A stretch of 64,000 nt of DNA from Thalassococcus halodurans (lineage in GTDB: Bacteria > Pseudomonadota > Alphaproteobacteria > Rhodobacterales > Rhodobacteraceae): NCBI RefSeq assembly GCF_900108225.1, contig NZ_FNUZ01000002.1, positions 250,501 to 314,500 on the forward strand. The letters run 5' to 3'. Positions 18,394-28,410 of the stretch are shown piece by piece (the stretch's first letter is position 1; each line of letters starts with the position of its first letter). The translations under genes and the position numbers were made by a program. The notes beneath the pieces are model-generated. The model had not been told where the DNA came from, made no database searches, and saw only the letters and a list, made by a program, of their open reading frames with translations.

Positions 18394-18999
18394 ATGAGCG
18401 ACCGAAGTGGGATTTTTGCGGGTGACGATCCGTTTGAGATTGCCCGAAACTGGCTGGCCGAGGCTGAAGCCAGCGAAATCAACGACCCGAACGCCATTGC
18501 GCTGTCGACGGTCGATGCGAACGGAATGCCCAATGCGCGTATGGTGCTGTTGAAGGAAATCGAGGACGCGGCCTTTGTATTCTATACGAACTACGAAAGC
18601 GCTAAAGCTCAAGAAATCGAAGCGGCAGGGCAGGCGGCGTTCGTCATGCACTGGAAATCCCTGCGACGCCAAATCCGTGTGCGCGGGTTTACGCAACGGG
18701 AAGATGGCCCCCAGGCCGATGCCTATTATAAATCCCGTTCTCTCAAGAGTAGATTGGGTGCCTGGGCATCAAAACAGTCGCAACCTTTGGACAGCCGCGC
18801 GACTTTGATGGCTGAAGTGGCGAAAATCACAGCGACTAAGGGGCCGAATCCCGAAAGACCGCCGTTTTGGGGGGGCTTCCGTATCACCCCGATTGAAATA
18901 GAGTTTTGGGCAGATGGCGCATTTAGGTTGCATGACCGCTTTACGTGGAGGCGTAAGGATGTTCATAGTGACTGGGATGTGACTAGATTGAGCCCATGA
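18394..18999 (+). CDS. pdxH: Pyridoxamine 5'-phosphate oxidase
   Basis: This 201-residue FMN enzyme oxidises PNP/PMP to PLP, the cofactor for the aminotransferases in this window. Family motifs are [20 protein letters not shown], the FMN-binding [13 protein letters not shown], the RQIRVRGF segment, [14 protein letters not shown] and the C-terminal [17 protein letters not shown]. The start is ATG 18394 ([14 protein letters not shown]) with GGAG ten bases upstream; an earlier in-frame ATG at 18298 adds 32 non-conserved residues. The upstream region is shared divergently with fabI. Confidence 0.95.
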   Translation: MSDRSGIFAGDDPFEIARNWLAEAEASEINDPNAIALSTVDANGMPNARMVLLKEIEDAAFVFYTNYESAKAQEIEAAGQAAFVMHWKSLRRQIRVRGFTQREDGPQADAYYKSRSLKSRLGAWASKQSQPLDSRATLMAEVAKITATKGPNPERPPFWGGFRITPIEIEFWADGAFRLHDRFTWRRKDVHSDWDVTRLSP

Positions 19000-19110
19000 C
19001 TTTCACGTGACGTGAAATGTCGCCTAAGAACAAAAATGACTTGGAATCATGCTTGCATAGTAGGGGGCGCATGACGCAATAGTAGGACCGAGCAAAACGA
19101 TGAGTATGTT

Positions 19111-19647
19111 GTGACTAAAGAAACGGAGCGACAAAGTCGCCAAGTGACCGGCAAGGTCAAATGGTTCGATCCCGCAAAGGGCTTCGGCTTCGTCATTGCT
19201 GACGAGGGTGGGCCGGATATTCTCTTGCACGGGAATGTCCTGCGCAATTTCGGCCTAAGCTCGATTGCCGATGGCGCCGGTGTGGTTATCTCGGTCAATG
19301 ACACTCAGCGTGGTGTGCAGGCTGTCGAAGTACATAAGGTTGATCCACCGGAGGAAGAGGGGCTAGCTCCTCTTGCGGACTTTGCCGAAATGGATCCCGA
19401 CGTTCTGGCCAATGCCCCGCTGGAACCTGCTCGTGTCAAATGGTTCGACAAGGCCAAGGGCTTTGGCTTTGCTAATCTGTTTGGCTGCAGTGAAGATGTG
19501 TTCGTTCACATCGAAGTGCTGCGCCGGTCGGGCCTGTCCGATCTTCAACCGGGCGAAGCGCTTGCGATACGGACGGTCGATGGCAAACGCGGCCGTATGG
19601 CCACCGAGGTACTTGCATGGGACAGCGCGGTTACGTCTGGGCGCTAA
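19111..19647 (+). CDS. Double cold-shock-domain protein
   Basis: This 178-residue protein has two cold-shock (OB-fold) domains, about residues 12-75 and 107-172. Each has the RNP1 pattern KGFGF. The second has canonical RNP2 DVFVH; the first has DILLH, where Leu replaces the usual Phe. A Pro/Glu-rich linker (VDPPEEEGLAPL) joins them. The tandem type is common in Rhodobacterales and probably binds single-stranded RNA or DNA, acting as an RNA chaperone. The start is GTG at 19111; nearby ATGs are out of frame. The ribosome site is weak, as in many cold-inducible mRNAs. The next gene overlaps by 31 bases. Confidence 0.9.
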   Translation: MTKETERQSRQVTGKVKWFDPAKGFGFVIADEGGPDILLHGNVLRNFGLSSIADGAGVVISVNDTQRGVQAVEVHKVDPPEEEGLAPLADFAEMDPDVLANAPLEPARVKWFDKAKGFGFANLFGCSEDVFVHIEVLRRSGLSDLQPGEALAIRTVDGKRGRMATEVLAWDSAVTSGR

Positions 19648-20081
19648 CGTTCAGCCTGCTGTCCAGCACAGCATTTGCCGAATGTTCACAAGATACCCTG
19701 TCCATTAAAGGCCAGTTCGGGTCTGCCAAATTCGCTGTGTCCGTCGCGGATACCGCGGACGAACGCGCGCAGGGCCTGATGTTTGTCGAGCAGATGCCAA
19801 GAATGACTGGAATGCTGTTCGTATATGAACAGCCGTCGTCAGTGGCGTTCTGGATGAAAAACACGCTGATTCCCCTCGACATGATCTTTGCCGATGAAAA
19901 CGGCGTGGTTCAGTCCATCCATGAAAATGCGATCCCTGGTGATCTGACAGCGATTCCGGGAGGGGACAACATCCAGTATGTTCTGGAGTTGAACGCAGGT
20001 GTCGCAAAGATGCTTGGATTGAAGCCCGAGAACGTCATGCAGCATCCAGCAATCGAAAAAGCGGCTTGGCCCTGCGAATAA
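19617..20081 (+). CDS. Secreted DUF192 family protein
   Basis: This 154-residue protein begins with a signal peptide (GYVWALTFSLLSSTAFAEC) and continues as a DUF192 domain: ERAQGLMFVEQMPRMTGMLFVY, SVAFWMKNTLIPLDMIF and the C-terminal GLKPENVMQHP. The family is small, periplasmic or surface-linked, and of unknown biochemical function. The start lies 31 bases inside the cold-shock gene, so the two are translationally linked, an odd pairing of an RNA chaperone and a secreted protein. The first Cys after the signal could be lipidated but no clear lipobox is present. Confidence 0.88.
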   Translation: MGQRGYVWALTFSLLSSTAFAECSQDTLSIKGQFGSAKFAVSVADTADERAQGLMFVEQMPRMTGMLFVYEQPSSVAFWMKNTLIPLDMIFADENGVVQSIHENAIPGDLTAIPGGDNIQYVLELNAGVAKMLGLKPENVMQHPAIEKAAWPCE

Positions 20082-20134
20082 CCTGCAGATCGGTCTTTTC
20101 AATTTGATCCGAGGCGTTTAAACGGTCGCTCAGT

Positions 20135-20211
20135 CGGGGCGTAGCGCAGCCTGGTAGCGCGACGGTTTTGGGTACCGTAGGTCGTAGGTTCGAATCCTAT
20201 CGCCCCGACCA
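20135..20211 (+). tRNA. tRNA-Pro (anticodon TGG)
   Basis: A 77-base cloverleaf with perfect acceptor CGGGGCG/CGCCCCG, anticodon stem ACGGT/ACCGT, loop TTTGGGT (anticodon TGG), T-loop TTCGAAT and encoded CCA. It reads CCN proline codons. Confidence 0.97.
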
Positions 20212-20386
20212 CTTCCTTAATAGCGATGAAATTCTAGGCGAACGGCCCGTTTGCATTCGGATCGGGCGTATCGAATCGCAGCGTTACCGGACATTTCACA
20301 AGAACTTGTGTCTCTTCTGCACTCGGGCTTTGTTTTTCGCGGAACACATTCCAATTCCAAACTACCTCAAGCTATGCGGAAAATTC

Positions 20387-20395
20387 TGTGGATAA
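20387..20395 (-). promoter_or_regulatory. Perfect DnaA box upstream of nrdJ
   Basis: The sequence TGTGGATAA is the reverse complement of the consensus DnaA box TTATCCACA. It is single, about 340 bases before the nrdJ start. DnaA control of ribonucleotide reductase genes is known in E. coli nrdAB; the same here is inference. Confidence 0.45.
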
Positions 20396-20562
20396 GTCCA
20401 TTGAAACGCATGTTTTCCTCGAAAGAGCGTCGTTTTCATCTTGTGGGTGAATCAGGGAGTGGATCGCAGGGAATGTGTTTGGGTAGGTCGTCAACGCTAA
20501 ATATAGATAACTTTCTTCAAAAAATTCGTTGACCGGCAAAGGTCCAATGCGCCAATTTGTGC

Positions 20563-20594
20563 GGGCTTACTGCAAGCCCACCACATTTAGTGGT
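20563..20594 (+). promoter_or_regulatory. Two abutting hairpins in the nrdJ leader
   Basis: GGGCTT-ACTGC-AAGCCC (20563-20579) is followed without a gap by ACCAC-ATTTA-GTGGT (20580-20594). Both are perfect and have five-base loops. There is no T-tract. They could be leader RNA structure or a dyad operator. Confidence 0.4.
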
Positions 20595-20735
20595 TAGGTC
20601 ACGGGGTCAATTCGCATTGCCACATTTGGCACTCTACTCAACCGCGACATGGTCATGTCTCGGTACAGGCAGCGTTTACCCAATCGATCGGGCGCGGAAA
20701 GCGGACGGGAAGCAGCGATAAACAGGGCGGCGATC

Positions 20736-23700
20736 ATGAGAATTGAAAGAAAGTTCACGCGTGAAGGGCAGGACGCGTACGCTGGATTAGAATTTGTTAC
20801 CACGACATCTGAAATTCGAAACCCAGACGGGACCATCGTGTTCCGTCTTGATGAGGTTGAGGTCCCTGCATCTTGGAGCCAGGTCGCATCCGACGTCATC
20901 GCACAGAAATACTTCCGGAAGGCGGGCGTTCCGACAGACCTGAAAAAGGTCAAAGAAAAGGGCGTGCCCGAGTTCCTGTGGAAATCCGCACCGGCATCTT
21001 CGGACGTTGAAAAGACCGGCGAAACCTCGGCCAAGCAGGTTTTCGACCGTCTGGCGGGTGCGTGGACATACTGGGGCTGGAAGGGCGGCTACTTCACGTC
21101 CGAGGCTGACGCACAAGCCTACTATGACGAAATGCGCTACATGCTGGCCACTCAGATGGCTGCACCGAATTCGCCGCAGTGGTTCAACACAGGTTTGCAC
21201 TGGGCATATGGCATCGACGGTCCGGGGCAGGGCCACCATTATGTCGATTACAAATCTGGCAAGCTGGTAAAATCCCAGTCGGCTTATGAACACCCCCAGC
21301 CGCACGCCTGCTTTATCCAATCCGTCTCTGACGATCTGGTAAACGAAGGCGGGATCATGGATCTTTGGGTGCGTGAAGCGCGCCTGTTCAAATACGGCTC
21401 TGGCACCGGCACGAACTTTTCGTCCTTGCGGGCCGAGGGCGAATCCCTGTCCGGTGGTGGCAAATCCTCGGGTCTGATGGGCTTCCTGAAAATCGGTGAC
21501 CGCGCAGCTGGTGCGATCAAGTCCGGCGGCACAACGCGACGCGCGGCCAAGATGGTGATCTGCGATGCGGATCACCCCGATATCGAAGAATTCATCAACT
21601 GGAAGGTCAAGGAAGAGCAAAAGGTTGCGTCCATCGTCGCTGGTTCGAAAATGCACGAGCAGATGCTGAACGCTGTCTTTGACGCGATCCGTAGCTGGGA
21701 TGGTGCCGAAGCCGACGCTTATGACCCTAAGGTCAACGACAGCCTGAAGCAGGCGGTCCGCGCCGCTAAAAAGGTCGCGATCCCTGAGACGTATATCAAA
21801 CGCGTTCTGGACTATGCGCGTCAGGGCTATGCCTCGATCGAGTTCCCGACATACGACACCGACTGGGATTCGGAAGCTTACGCGTCTGTGTCCGGCCAAA
21901 ACTCGAACAACTCGATCCGCGTAACCGACGCGTTCCTGAAAGCTGTCCGTGAAGACGCCGATTGGGAACTGATCCGCCGTACAGACGGCAAGGTCGCAAA
22001 AACGATCAAGGCCCGCAAGCTGTGGGAAGACGTCGGCCACGCGGCATGGGCGTGTGCCGATCCGGGTATCCAGTTCCACGACACGGTCAACGCATGGCAC
22101 ACATGCCCCGAAGACGGTGAGATTCGCGGTTCAAACCCTTGTTCCGAATACATGTTCCTTGATGATACGGCCTGTAACCTTGCGTCGATGAACCTGCTGA
22201 CCTTCCTTGAGGATGGTAAGTTCAAGGCCGAGGAATACATGCACGCGACACGTCTTTGGACGCTGACGCTGGAAATCTCGGTTCTGATGGCGCAGTTCCC
22301 GTCCAAGGAAATCGCTCAGCTGAGCTATGACTTCCGTACGCTGGGTCTGGGCTATGCCAACATCGGCGGCCTGCTGATGAATATGGGTTACTCCTATGAC
22401 TCGGATGAAGGCCGCGCGCTTTGCGGTGCATTGACCGCGATCATGACCGGCGTTGCTTACGCGACATCTGCTGAAGTGGCGGGCGAGCTGGGTACATTCG
22501 CGGGTTACGAGCGCAACAAAGAGCACATGCAGCGCGTCATCCGGAACCACCGCAATGCGGCCTACGGCGCGACAAGCGGATATGAGAAGCTGGCGGTGAA
22601 ACCGGTCGCTCTCGACCATGCAAACTGCCCTGATCCGCTTCTGGTCGAGCTGGCGATGTCCAGCTGGGACGAGGCGCTGCGTCTGGGTGAAAAGAACGGC
22701 TTCCGTAACGCTCAGACAACTGTGATTGCGCCGACAGGCACGATCGGTCTGGTTATGGACTGTGACACAACCGGTATCGAGCCTGACTTTGCCTTGGTGA
22801 AGTTCAAAAAGCTGGCCGGTGGCGGTTACTTCAAGATCATCAACCAGTCCGTTCCGGCAGCGTTGGAAAAACTGGGCTACGACTCGTCCCAGATTGAAGA
22901 CATCATCGGCTATGCGGTGGGTCACGGCTCGATTGCAGAGGCACCGGCGATCAACCACACGTCGCTGGTGGGCCATGGCTTTGGTCCGGCGCAGATCGAG
23001 CGTATCGAACAGGCGCTTGGTTCCGCCTTCGATATCCGCTTTGTGTTCAACCAGTGGACGCTGGGCGAAGAGTTCTGCACCGAAGTTCTGGGCATCCCGA
23101 CCGAACGTCTGAATGACCCGAGCTTTGATCTTCTGCGCCACCTTGGCTACAGCCGCAAAGACATCGAAGCAGCCAATGACTATGTCTGCGGGACAATGAC
23201 GCTTGAAGGTGCACCGCACTTGAAAGTTGAACATTATCCGGTGTTTGACTGTGCAAACCCCTGTGGCAAGAAAGGCAAACGCTTCTTGTCTGTCGACAGT
23301 CACATCTACATGATGGCCGCGGCGCAGTCGTTCATTTCGGGTGCGATTTCCAAGACGATCAACATGCCGAATGACGCGTCTATCGAAGACTGTCAGAAGG
23401 CCTATGAACTGTCCTGGTCGCTGGGTGTTAAGGCCAACGCGCTGTACCGTGATGGCTCCAAGCTCAGCCAGCCTCTGGCGGCGGCACTGGTCGAAGACGA
23501 CGAGGACGCACAAGAGGTTCTAGAAACAGGCTCGATGCAGGAAAAGGCCGCTGTGCTGGCCGAAAAGATTGTCGAGAAGGTCGTCATCAAGGAAATCATC
23601 AAGTCCGAGCGCACCAAGATGCCGGAACGCCGTAAGGGTTACACCCAGAAGGCCGTTGTCGGTGGTCACAAGGTGTACCTGCGGACCGGTGAGTACGAAG

Positions 23701-24407
23701 ATGGCTCCTTGGGCGAAATCTTTATCGACATGCACAAGGAAGGCGCGGGTTTCCGTGCGATGATGAACAACTTCGCCATAGCGGTATCCGTCGGTCTTCA
23801 GTACGGCGTGCCGCTGGAAGAGTTCGTTGATGCCTTCACCTTCACCAAGTTCGAACCGGCAGGCATGGTTCAGGGCAACGACAGCATCAAGAATGCGACG
23901 TCGATCCTTGATTACATCTTCCGCGAACTGGCCGTGTCCTATCTGGACCGCACCGATCTTGCGCATGTCAAACCCGAAGGTGCGACATTTGACGATATCG
24001 GTCGCGGCGAAGAAGAGGGCGTGTCCAACGTCAAGGAACTGAGTGAAAGCGCAGCTTCCAAGAGCCTTGAGGTTCTGAAGCAGATCAGCTCGACCGGTTA
24101 CCTGCGCAAGCGTGTTCCGCAAGAACTGGTGGTTTTGCAAGGTGGGCAGGCGGCAACAGCCTTTGCCGCGCCGATGGATGCCTCTGCAGCGCTCAGCACG
24201 CTCGTTCCGGAAACATCGACGTCGACCACTGTTTCTGTGGCTGCGCGTGCAACGACGACAACGTCCACGGGCATGGATGCATCGACCAAAGCCAAAATGC
24301 AGGGTTACGAAGGTGATCCGTGTGGTGAATGCGGAAACTACACGCTGGTGCGCAACGGCACCTGCATGAAGTGCAACACATGTGGCGGCACCTCTGGGTG
24401 CAGCTAA
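20736..24407 (+). CDS. nrdJ: Vitamin B12-dependent (class II) ribonucleoside-diphosphate reductase
   Basis: This 1223-residue adenosylcobalamin-dependent enzyme reduces ribonucleotides to deoxyribonucleotides. Active-site features include [20 protein letters not shown] near residues 465-485 and [23 protein letters not shown]. The C-terminus carries a Cys-rich tail, [23 protein letters not shown], matching the zinc/redox tail of this NrdJ type. The start at ATG 20736 ([15 protein letters not shown]) matches the family; an ATG 87 bases upstream adds an unlikely Arg-rich leader. The enzyme needs B12 but no oxygen. The gene stands alone, with a long leader and a strong terminator. Confidence 0.96.
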   Translation: MRIERKFTREGQDAYAGLEFVTTTSEIRNPDGTIVFRLDEVEVPASWSQVASDVIAQKYFRKAGVPTDLKKVKEKGVPEFLWKSAPASSDVEKTGETSAKQVFDRLAGAWTYWGWKGGYFTSEADAQAYYDEMRYMLATQMAAPNSPQWFNTGLHWAYGIDGPGQGHHYVDYKSGKLVKSQSAYEHPQPHACFIQSVSDDLVNEGGIMDLWVREARLFKYGSGTGTNFSSLRAEGESLSGGGKSSGLMGFLKIGDRAAGAIKSGGTTRRAAKMVICDADHPDIEEFINWKVKEEQKVASIVAGSKMHEQMLNAVFDAIRSWDGAEADAYDPKVNDSLKQAVRAAKKVAIPETYIKRVLDYARQGYASIEFPTYDTDWDSEAYASVSGQNSNNSIRVTDAFLKAVREDADWELIRRTDGKVAKTIKARKLWEDVGHAAWACADPGIQFHDTVNAWHTCPEDGEIRGSNPCSEYMFLDDTACNLASMNLLTFLEDGKFKAEEYMHATRLWTLTLEISVLMAQFPSKEIAQLSYDFRTLGLGYANIGGLLMNMGYSYDSDEGRALCGALTAIMTGVAYATSAEVAGELGTFAGYERNKEHMQRVIRNHRNAAYGATSGYEKLAVKPVALDHANCPDPLLVELAMSSWDEALRLGEKNGFRNAQTTVIAPTGTIGLVMDCDTTGIEPDFALVKFKKLAGGGYFKIINQSVPAALEKLGYDSSQIEDIIGYAVGHGSIAEAPAINHTSLVGHGFGPAQIERIEQALGSAFDIRFVFNQWTLGEEFCTEVLGIPTERLNDPSFDLLRHLGYSRKDIEAANDYVCGTMTLEGAPHLKVEHYPVFDCANPCGKKGKRFLSVDSHIYMMAAAQSFISGAISKTINMPNDASIEDCQKAYELSWSLGVKANALYRDGSKLSQPLAAALVEDDEDAQEVLETGSMQEKAAVLAEKIVEKVVIKEIIKSERTKMPERRKGYTQKAVVGGHKVYLRTGEYEDGSLGEIFIDMHKEGAGFRAMMNNFAIAVSVGLQYGVPLEEFVDAFTFTKFEPAGMVQGNDSIKNATSILDYIFRELAVSYLDRTDLAHVKPEGATFDDIGRGEEEGVSNVKELSESAASKSLEVLKQISSTGYLRKRVPQELVVLQGGQAATAFAAPMDASAALSTLVPETSTSTTVSVAARATTTTSTGMDASTKAKMQGYEGDPCGECGNYTLVRNGTCMKCNTCGGTSGCS

Positions 24408-24500
24408 AGGACAAGGGGCGCTGAGGCGCCCCTGACGCGACCGAGCCGCAGGCAAAAAACTAGGGCGGTGAAATGATGAGCTCAGGTTCGCGAGACTTGT

Positions 24501-24527
24501 AAGGGGGCGTTATCGCCCCCTTTTTTT
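24501..24527 (+). terminator. Rho-independent terminator after nrdJ
   Basis: AAGGGGGCG-TTAT-CGCCCCCTT followed by a run of T. A second GC hairpin (GGGGCGC...GCGCCCC) lies at about 24415-24433. This is a very strong intrinsic terminator separating nrdJ from the convergent FIST-like gene. Confidence 0.92.
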
Positions 24528-24534
24528 ATGTGCC

Positions 24535-25521
24535 TCAAGCCGGCTGGACCTGAAGTTTGACCAAGGTCTGGTTCAGCAGGATATACGCGATTTCACCAAA
24601 GGTGACCGGACCTGTGAACTTACCTGTCGATTGGCCCTCCAGCTCGCCATACAGATAGTTCAGGATACAGTTGCACGAATACTGGCTGGCGCCACCGCCA
24701 CCCAGACGTTCGGCAAAGGCATCAGGATAGCTGTCGAGCGGCGCGGCCAGTTGGTATTCGACACCTGTCATCACCGGCGCGTAGAACGACACTTCGTCGT
24801 TTTCCAGATCAATCGCCTGAACCGACACATTGATCAGCGCGCCGCCATAGTTCGCAATCAGCGGCAGGCGGGTGTCGATTTCGTTGTCGGTCAGATAGTT
24901 GGCCAAGGACACAACCTCGCCGTTCACTGTCGCGGTTTTGGCCGAAAAACCATCGCTGTCGAATGTGAAAGTGGTTTTTTTATCATGCCCTTGCGAGAAG
25001 ATGTTGACGATATCCACGCCGATCTTGTTTCCGGCAGGCACAGACACATGCATAACCGCAGCACCGTCTTCCAGTGCTTCGCCGGTTTTGCCGTCGAACA
25101 CTTTGGGTTTCGCTGTCCCCAGTTCTTCCAGATGGACGCCGGAAATCCAGCCCACCAGAGGCTGTCCGAACACCCCAGCATAAGTCTGGCCTTCAACGGC
25201 GAACTTTGTGTGTGCGTCCGAGAAGGCGGGGATCAGGATGATGGTAAAGCCGTTCGGCTTGTAGCCATCCGAGATCGTAACCAAATCGGATGTCGGAACG
25301 GTGCGAACAGAAACGTCGCTGACGTCTTCAAATGTGGTGCAGAATACCTTGTCACGGACAACAGCGCCGCCTTCTTCTGTAACAAAATAAACGGATGTGC
25401 CGCCGACCCAATTTCCTTTTGGCAGCTTTGCAAGAATGGCTTCGTCGCCAGCCACTGTAATGACGTCACCACGTTCGATACGGGCGGATGCTTCTTCAAC
25501 GGTCAGAAGTTCGTTTTTCAT
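24535..25521 (-). CDS. FIST-like domain protein of unknown function
   Basis: This 328-residue soluble protein has no signal peptide or membrane segment. I do not recognise a named enzyme, but its pattern resembles the FIST sensory domain: an N-terminal AKLPKGNWVGGTSVYFV followed by GFTIILIPAFSDAHTKF, and a C-terminal part with YSCNCILNYLYGELEG (about residues 282-297) and FTGPVTFGEIAYILLNQTLV (about 302-321), like the closing Gly-Glu-Ile...Asn-Gln-Thr-Leu motif of FIST_C. FIST domains are proposed to bind small ligands such as amino acids, usually beside kinases or cyclases; here no output domain is fused. It follows a 67-residue gene by 16 bases in one unit. The family call is my inference from motif memory. 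Confidence 0.5.
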   Translation of the reverse strand: MKNELLTVEEASARIERGDVITVAGDEAILAKLPKGNWVGGTSVYFVTEEGGAVVRDKVFCTTFEDVSDVSVRTVPTSDLVTISDGYKPNGFTIILIPAFSDAHTKFAVEGQTYAGVFGQPLVGWISGVHLEELGTAKPKVFDGKTGEALEDGAAVMHVSVPAGNKIGVDIVNIFSQGHDKKTTFTFDSDGFSAKTATVNGEVVSLANYLTDNEIDTRLPLIANYGGALINVSVQAIDLENDEVSFYAPVMTGVEYQLAAPLDSYPDAFAERLGGGGASQYSCNCILNYLYGELEGQSTGKFTGPVTFGEIAYILLNQTLVKLQVQPA

Positions 25522-25537
25522 TTCAATTCTCCGCTCT

Positions 25538-25741
25538 TCAAATGGTGGTCAGTTCCGAAGCCGCGTATTCATTTTCGGCTGCGAATGCATAAAGCTCATC
25601 GGTTTTCGCTCCGAGAGCTCTGGGGGAGTTTTGGACTTCGATCCTCAACCGGCCAACAACAATCCGTGTCGCAAGCGACATGTGGGATAGGTCTTGGTCG
25701 GATTGGAGGAGTTGCTGTAGTTTGGCTTTTGAAACTGCCAT
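25538..25741 (-). CDS. Small conserved-looking protein upstream of the FIST-like gene
   Basis: This 67-residue protein starts at ATG 25741 (MAVSKAKLQQLLQSDQDLSH) with AAGGA eight bases upstream; a longer frame adds ten residues with no ribosome site. It is probably all-helical, with a charged middle (RIVVGRLRIEVQNSPRA) and an acidic tail (YAFAAENEYAASELTTI). I recognise no domain. The good ribosome site, the 16-base gap to the FIST-like gene and normal codon use support a real gene. It might be a partner or regulator of that protein; this is context only. Confidence 0.6.
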   Translation of the reverse strand: MAVSKAKLQQLLQSDQDLSHMSLATRIVVGRLRIEVQNSPRALGAKTDELYAFAAENEYAASELTTI

Positions 25742-25826
25742 TAGTACGTTCCTTCCAGTTGTGCAGCTCACTTGGTGTGCGCTTGAGCAGTTGGAACAAC
25801 GTCTGGGTGAATGGTCAGTTTATGAA

Positions 25827-25852
25827 AAAAGCCGGCGTAAAAGCCGGCTTTC
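25827..25852 (-). terminator. Rho-independent terminator after icd
   Basis: On the minus strand AAAGCCGGC-TTTTAC-GCCGGCTTTTTT forms a 6-9 bp stem with a T-run, 22 bases after the icd stop. Confidence 0.88.
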
Positions 25853-25873
25853 TTAACTCTTTGGGATAGGGGT

Positions 25874-27088
25874 TTATCCAGCGAGTGCTTTGTTCAGGTT
25901 CTCATCGAGTTTTTCGAGGAAGCCCATTGTGGTCAACCATTTCTGATCAGGGCCAACCAACAGTGCAAGGTCTTTTGTCATGAAGCCGGATTCTACCGTA
26001 TCGACGACAACCTTTTCCAATGTTGTGGCAAAGTTCATCAGCGGGGTGTTGTTGTCCAGTTTGGCGCGGTGCTTCAGGCCACCTGTCCACGCAAAGATTG
26101 ATGCGATCGAGTTGGTGGATGTCTGTTTGCCTTCCTGATGCTGGCGGTAGTGGCGCGTGACGGTGCCGTGTGCGGCCTCTGCCTCGACGATCTTGCCATC
26201 GGGGGTCATCAACTGCGAAGTCATCAGGCCGAGCGAGCCAAAGCCTTGCGCAACGGTGTCGGACTGCACGTCGCCGTCGTAGTTCTTACAGGCCCAGACG
26301 AAACCGCCGTTCCACTTCATCGCACAGGCGACCATGTCGTCGATCAGGCGGTGCTGGTACGTGATGCCTTTTTCTTCGAACTGTTTGGCAAATTCGTTGT
26401 CGAACACCTCTTGGAAGATTTCCATAAAGCGGCCGTCGTACTGCTTCAAAATGGTGTTCTTGGTCGACAGGTACACCGGCCATTCCAGTTGCAGGCCGTA
26501 GTTGAACGTCGCGCGGGCAAAGTCGTAGATCGATTTGTCGAGGTTATACATCGACATAAAGACACCGGCGTCGGGGGCGTCGAACACTTCTTTTTCGATC
26601 ACCTGACCGTCTTCGCCAACGAACTTCATCGTCAGTTTGCCGGGGCCGGGGAACTTGATGTCGGTGGCTTTGTACTGGTCACCAAAGGCGTGACGACCGA
26701 TCACGATGGGGCGTGTCCAGCCGGGAACAAGGCGCGGGACGTTTTTGCAGATGATCGGAGCGCGGAAGACAACACCACCAAGGATGTTGCGGATCGTGCC
26801 ATTCGGCGACCGCCACATCTTTTTCAGGCCGAACTCTTCTACGCGCGCCTCATCAGGGGTGATGGTGGCACATTTGACCGCGACGCCGACCTCTTTGGTC
26901 TTTTCTGCGGCGTCGATGGTGATCTGGTCTTCTGTGCGATCGCGTTCTTCGATGCCCAGATCGTAGTACAGCAGATCAAGATCCAGATAGGGCAGGATCA
27001 GTTTCTGTTTGATAAAGTCCCACATGATGCGGGTCATCTCATCGCCGTCCATTTCGACGATGGGGTTCTCAACCTTGATTTTCGACAT
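25874..27088 (-). CDS. icd: NADP-dependent isocitrate dehydrogenase
   Basis: This 404-residue enzyme decarboxylates isocitrate to 2-oxoglutarate in the TCA cycle, making NADPH. It belongs to the homodimeric, eukaryote-like subfamily: [13 protein letters not shown] at the start, the substrate loop [14 protein letters not shown], metal-binding Asp residues in RLIDDMVA and NYDGDVQSD, and the NADP-site region [16 protein letters not shown]. The start is ATG 27088 ([10 protein letters not shown]) with AGGAAGGA upstream; an earlier ATG adds 13 residues. A strong terminator follows. acnA, the preceding pathway step, lies 28 kb away. Confidence 0.97.
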   Translation of the reverse strand: MSKIKVENPIVEMDGDEMTRIMWDFIKQKLILPYLDLDLLYYDLGIEERDRTEDQITIDAAEKTKEVGVAVKCATITPDEARVEEFGLKKMWRSPNGTIRNILGGVVFRAPIICKNVPRLVPGWTRPIVIGRHAFGDQYKATDIKFPGPGKLTMKFVGEDGQVIEKEVFDAPDAGVFMSMYNLDKSIYDFARATFNYGLQLEWPVYLSTKNTILKQYDGRFMEIFQEVFDNEFAKQFEEKGITYQHRLIDDMVACAMKWNGGFVWACKNYDGDVQSDTVAQGFGSLGLMTSQLMTPDGKIVEAEAAHGTVTRHYRQHQEGKQTSTNSIASIFAWTGGLKHRAKLDNNTPLMNFATTLEKVVVDTVESGFMTKDLALLVGPDQKWLTTMGFLEKLDENLNKALAG

Positions 27089-27192
27089 GGGAGGAGTCCT
27101 TCCTGGGCTGAATTTTCGCGTTTTCATAACGCGGTTCGCTCAGGAAGGAAAGCTTTGTATGCGAATGTATACTGAATTTCTTCAGCCTAGGA

Positions 27193-28410
27193 TCACGATG
27201 TTGCTGCAGCTTCCTCAGCTTCACGACGTGACATAGTCTGCATCAACGCGAAGGCGATGATTGCAAGGCACAAGATGCCCGTAGCTAGGGGAACGGGCGT
27301 GCCGTCAAACATCAAACCCAGTGGTGCCGCGATCATCACAGCGGCGACCGTGGACACAGCGCCAATGACGCTGGATGCCAAACCGGCGATGTGTCCCATG
27401 GGTTCAAGCGCGATGGCGTTCAGGTTGCCGATGGACATGCCGATCATGAAGAAAACCGACGTTTGCCAAGCAACAAAACCAAAGAAGGTTGCCGTCGCGC
27501 CCAAGTCAGAAAAATAGACCAGAAGCATCGCCGAGGAGGCGAAAATCTGGAATGCGATGACAGCATTGATGATCCGGCGCATGCCCAGCTTGATCACCAG
27601 TCGTGCGTTCAGCAGTGATCCGCACCCCGACAACAAAGCCACCATAAAGAACCACAGGTGGAAATTCTCGGCCTGATCAAAGGTGATGTCGTAGATTTGC
27701 TGAACCGATGAAATCATCGCGAACAACATACCAAACACCAGACACTGAACAGCGATAGACAGGCGCACCATCGGGTGGGCGAGCATTTCTAGCAAGGCAG
27801 CCCAGATGGCGCGGAAACTGAAGGGACGGCGTTCCTCAATGGGCAGGGTTTCGGGCATCCGTACACCGAACCAGATGACGTTGATGATCGAAAACACAAG
27901 GAATGCGGCAAAGATTGCGTGCCATTCGCCGAAGATCAGGATGAAGGCACCAAGCGACGGTGCGACGGCGGGGAAGATGGTGAAAACCATCATGACAAAC
28001 GACATCAGTCGCGCCATTTCACGGCCCGAGAATTGGTCACGGATGATCGCCAGAGACACGACGCGCGGGCCAGCGGCCCCAAGGCCCTGAATCAAGCGGG
28101 ACACCAGCAGAAATTCAAGCGACTGGGCGTAGATAGATGCGGCCGCGCCCACACAATAAAGCGCCGCACCGCCGATCACGACGTTCTTGCGGCCCAGTGT
28201 GTCCGACAAGGGGCCGGTCACAAACGTGCCCAGACCCATGCCCAGAACAAAGCTTGTCAGAACAAGCTGCGCGGCGTTCGGATTGTCGGGGGATAGCTCT
28301 AATGCGATTTGGGGCAGGGCGGGCAGCATGGCGTCCATGGAAATCGCGATTGTCGCGAACATCATGGCAATCAGCGCTACCAATTCGACTCGATGCATTT
28401 TCAGGGGCAC
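27193..28410 (-). CDS. Bcr/CflA-family MFS drug efflux transporter
   Basis: This 405-residue protein has twelve predicted membrane segments and the MFS drug:proton antiporter signature of the Bcr/CflA group: MDAMLPALPQIALEL in the first loop, motif A GPLSDTLGRKNVVIGG near residue 67, and RLIQGLGAAGPRVVSLAIIRD. It likely exports small toxic compounds across the inner membrane. The GTG at 28410 is preceded by AAGGA with eight-base spacing; an ATG four codons later has no such site. The 140-base AT-rich upstream region holds the dyad GGAAT-TT-ATTCC (28479-28490), a candidate operator. Confidence 0.88.
   Translation of the reverse strand: MPLKMHRVELVALIAMMFATIAISMDAMLPALPQIALELSPDNPNAAQLVLTSFVLGMGLGTFVTGPLSDTLGRKNVVIGGAALYCVGAAASIYAQSLEFLLVSRLIQGLGAAGPRVVSLAIIRDQFSGREMARLMSFVMMVFTIFPAVAPSLGAFILIFGEWHAIFAAFLVFSIINVIWFGVRMPETLPIEERRPFSFRAIWAALLEMLAHPMVRLSIAVQCLVFGMLFAMISSVQQIYDITFDQAENFHLWFFMVALLSGCGSLLNARLVIKLGMRRIINAVIAFQIFASSAMLLVYFSDLGATATFFGFVAWQTSVFFMIGMSIGNLNAIALEPMGHIAGLASSVIGAVSTVAAVMIAAPLGLMFDGTPVPLATGILCLAIIAFALMQTMSRREAEEAAATS

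Larger units (their letters stand above)
20212..20735 (+). other. 524-base leader/intergenic region upstream of nrdJ, no gene seen
   Basis: No convincing coding sequence is present; a 93-codon plus-strand frame here lacks a ribosome site and normal codon use. The stretch is richer in A and T than its surroundings. It holds a perfect DnaA box and two adjacent small hairpins, described separately. The nrdJ promoter must lie here; TTGACC at 20529 is a possible -35 but no good -10 follows. Confidence 0.6.

Noticed and set aside
20251-20532. 93-codon frame between tRNA-Pro and nrdJ
   Set aside because: No ribosome site, atypical composition and overlap with the DnaA box; no recognisable domain.
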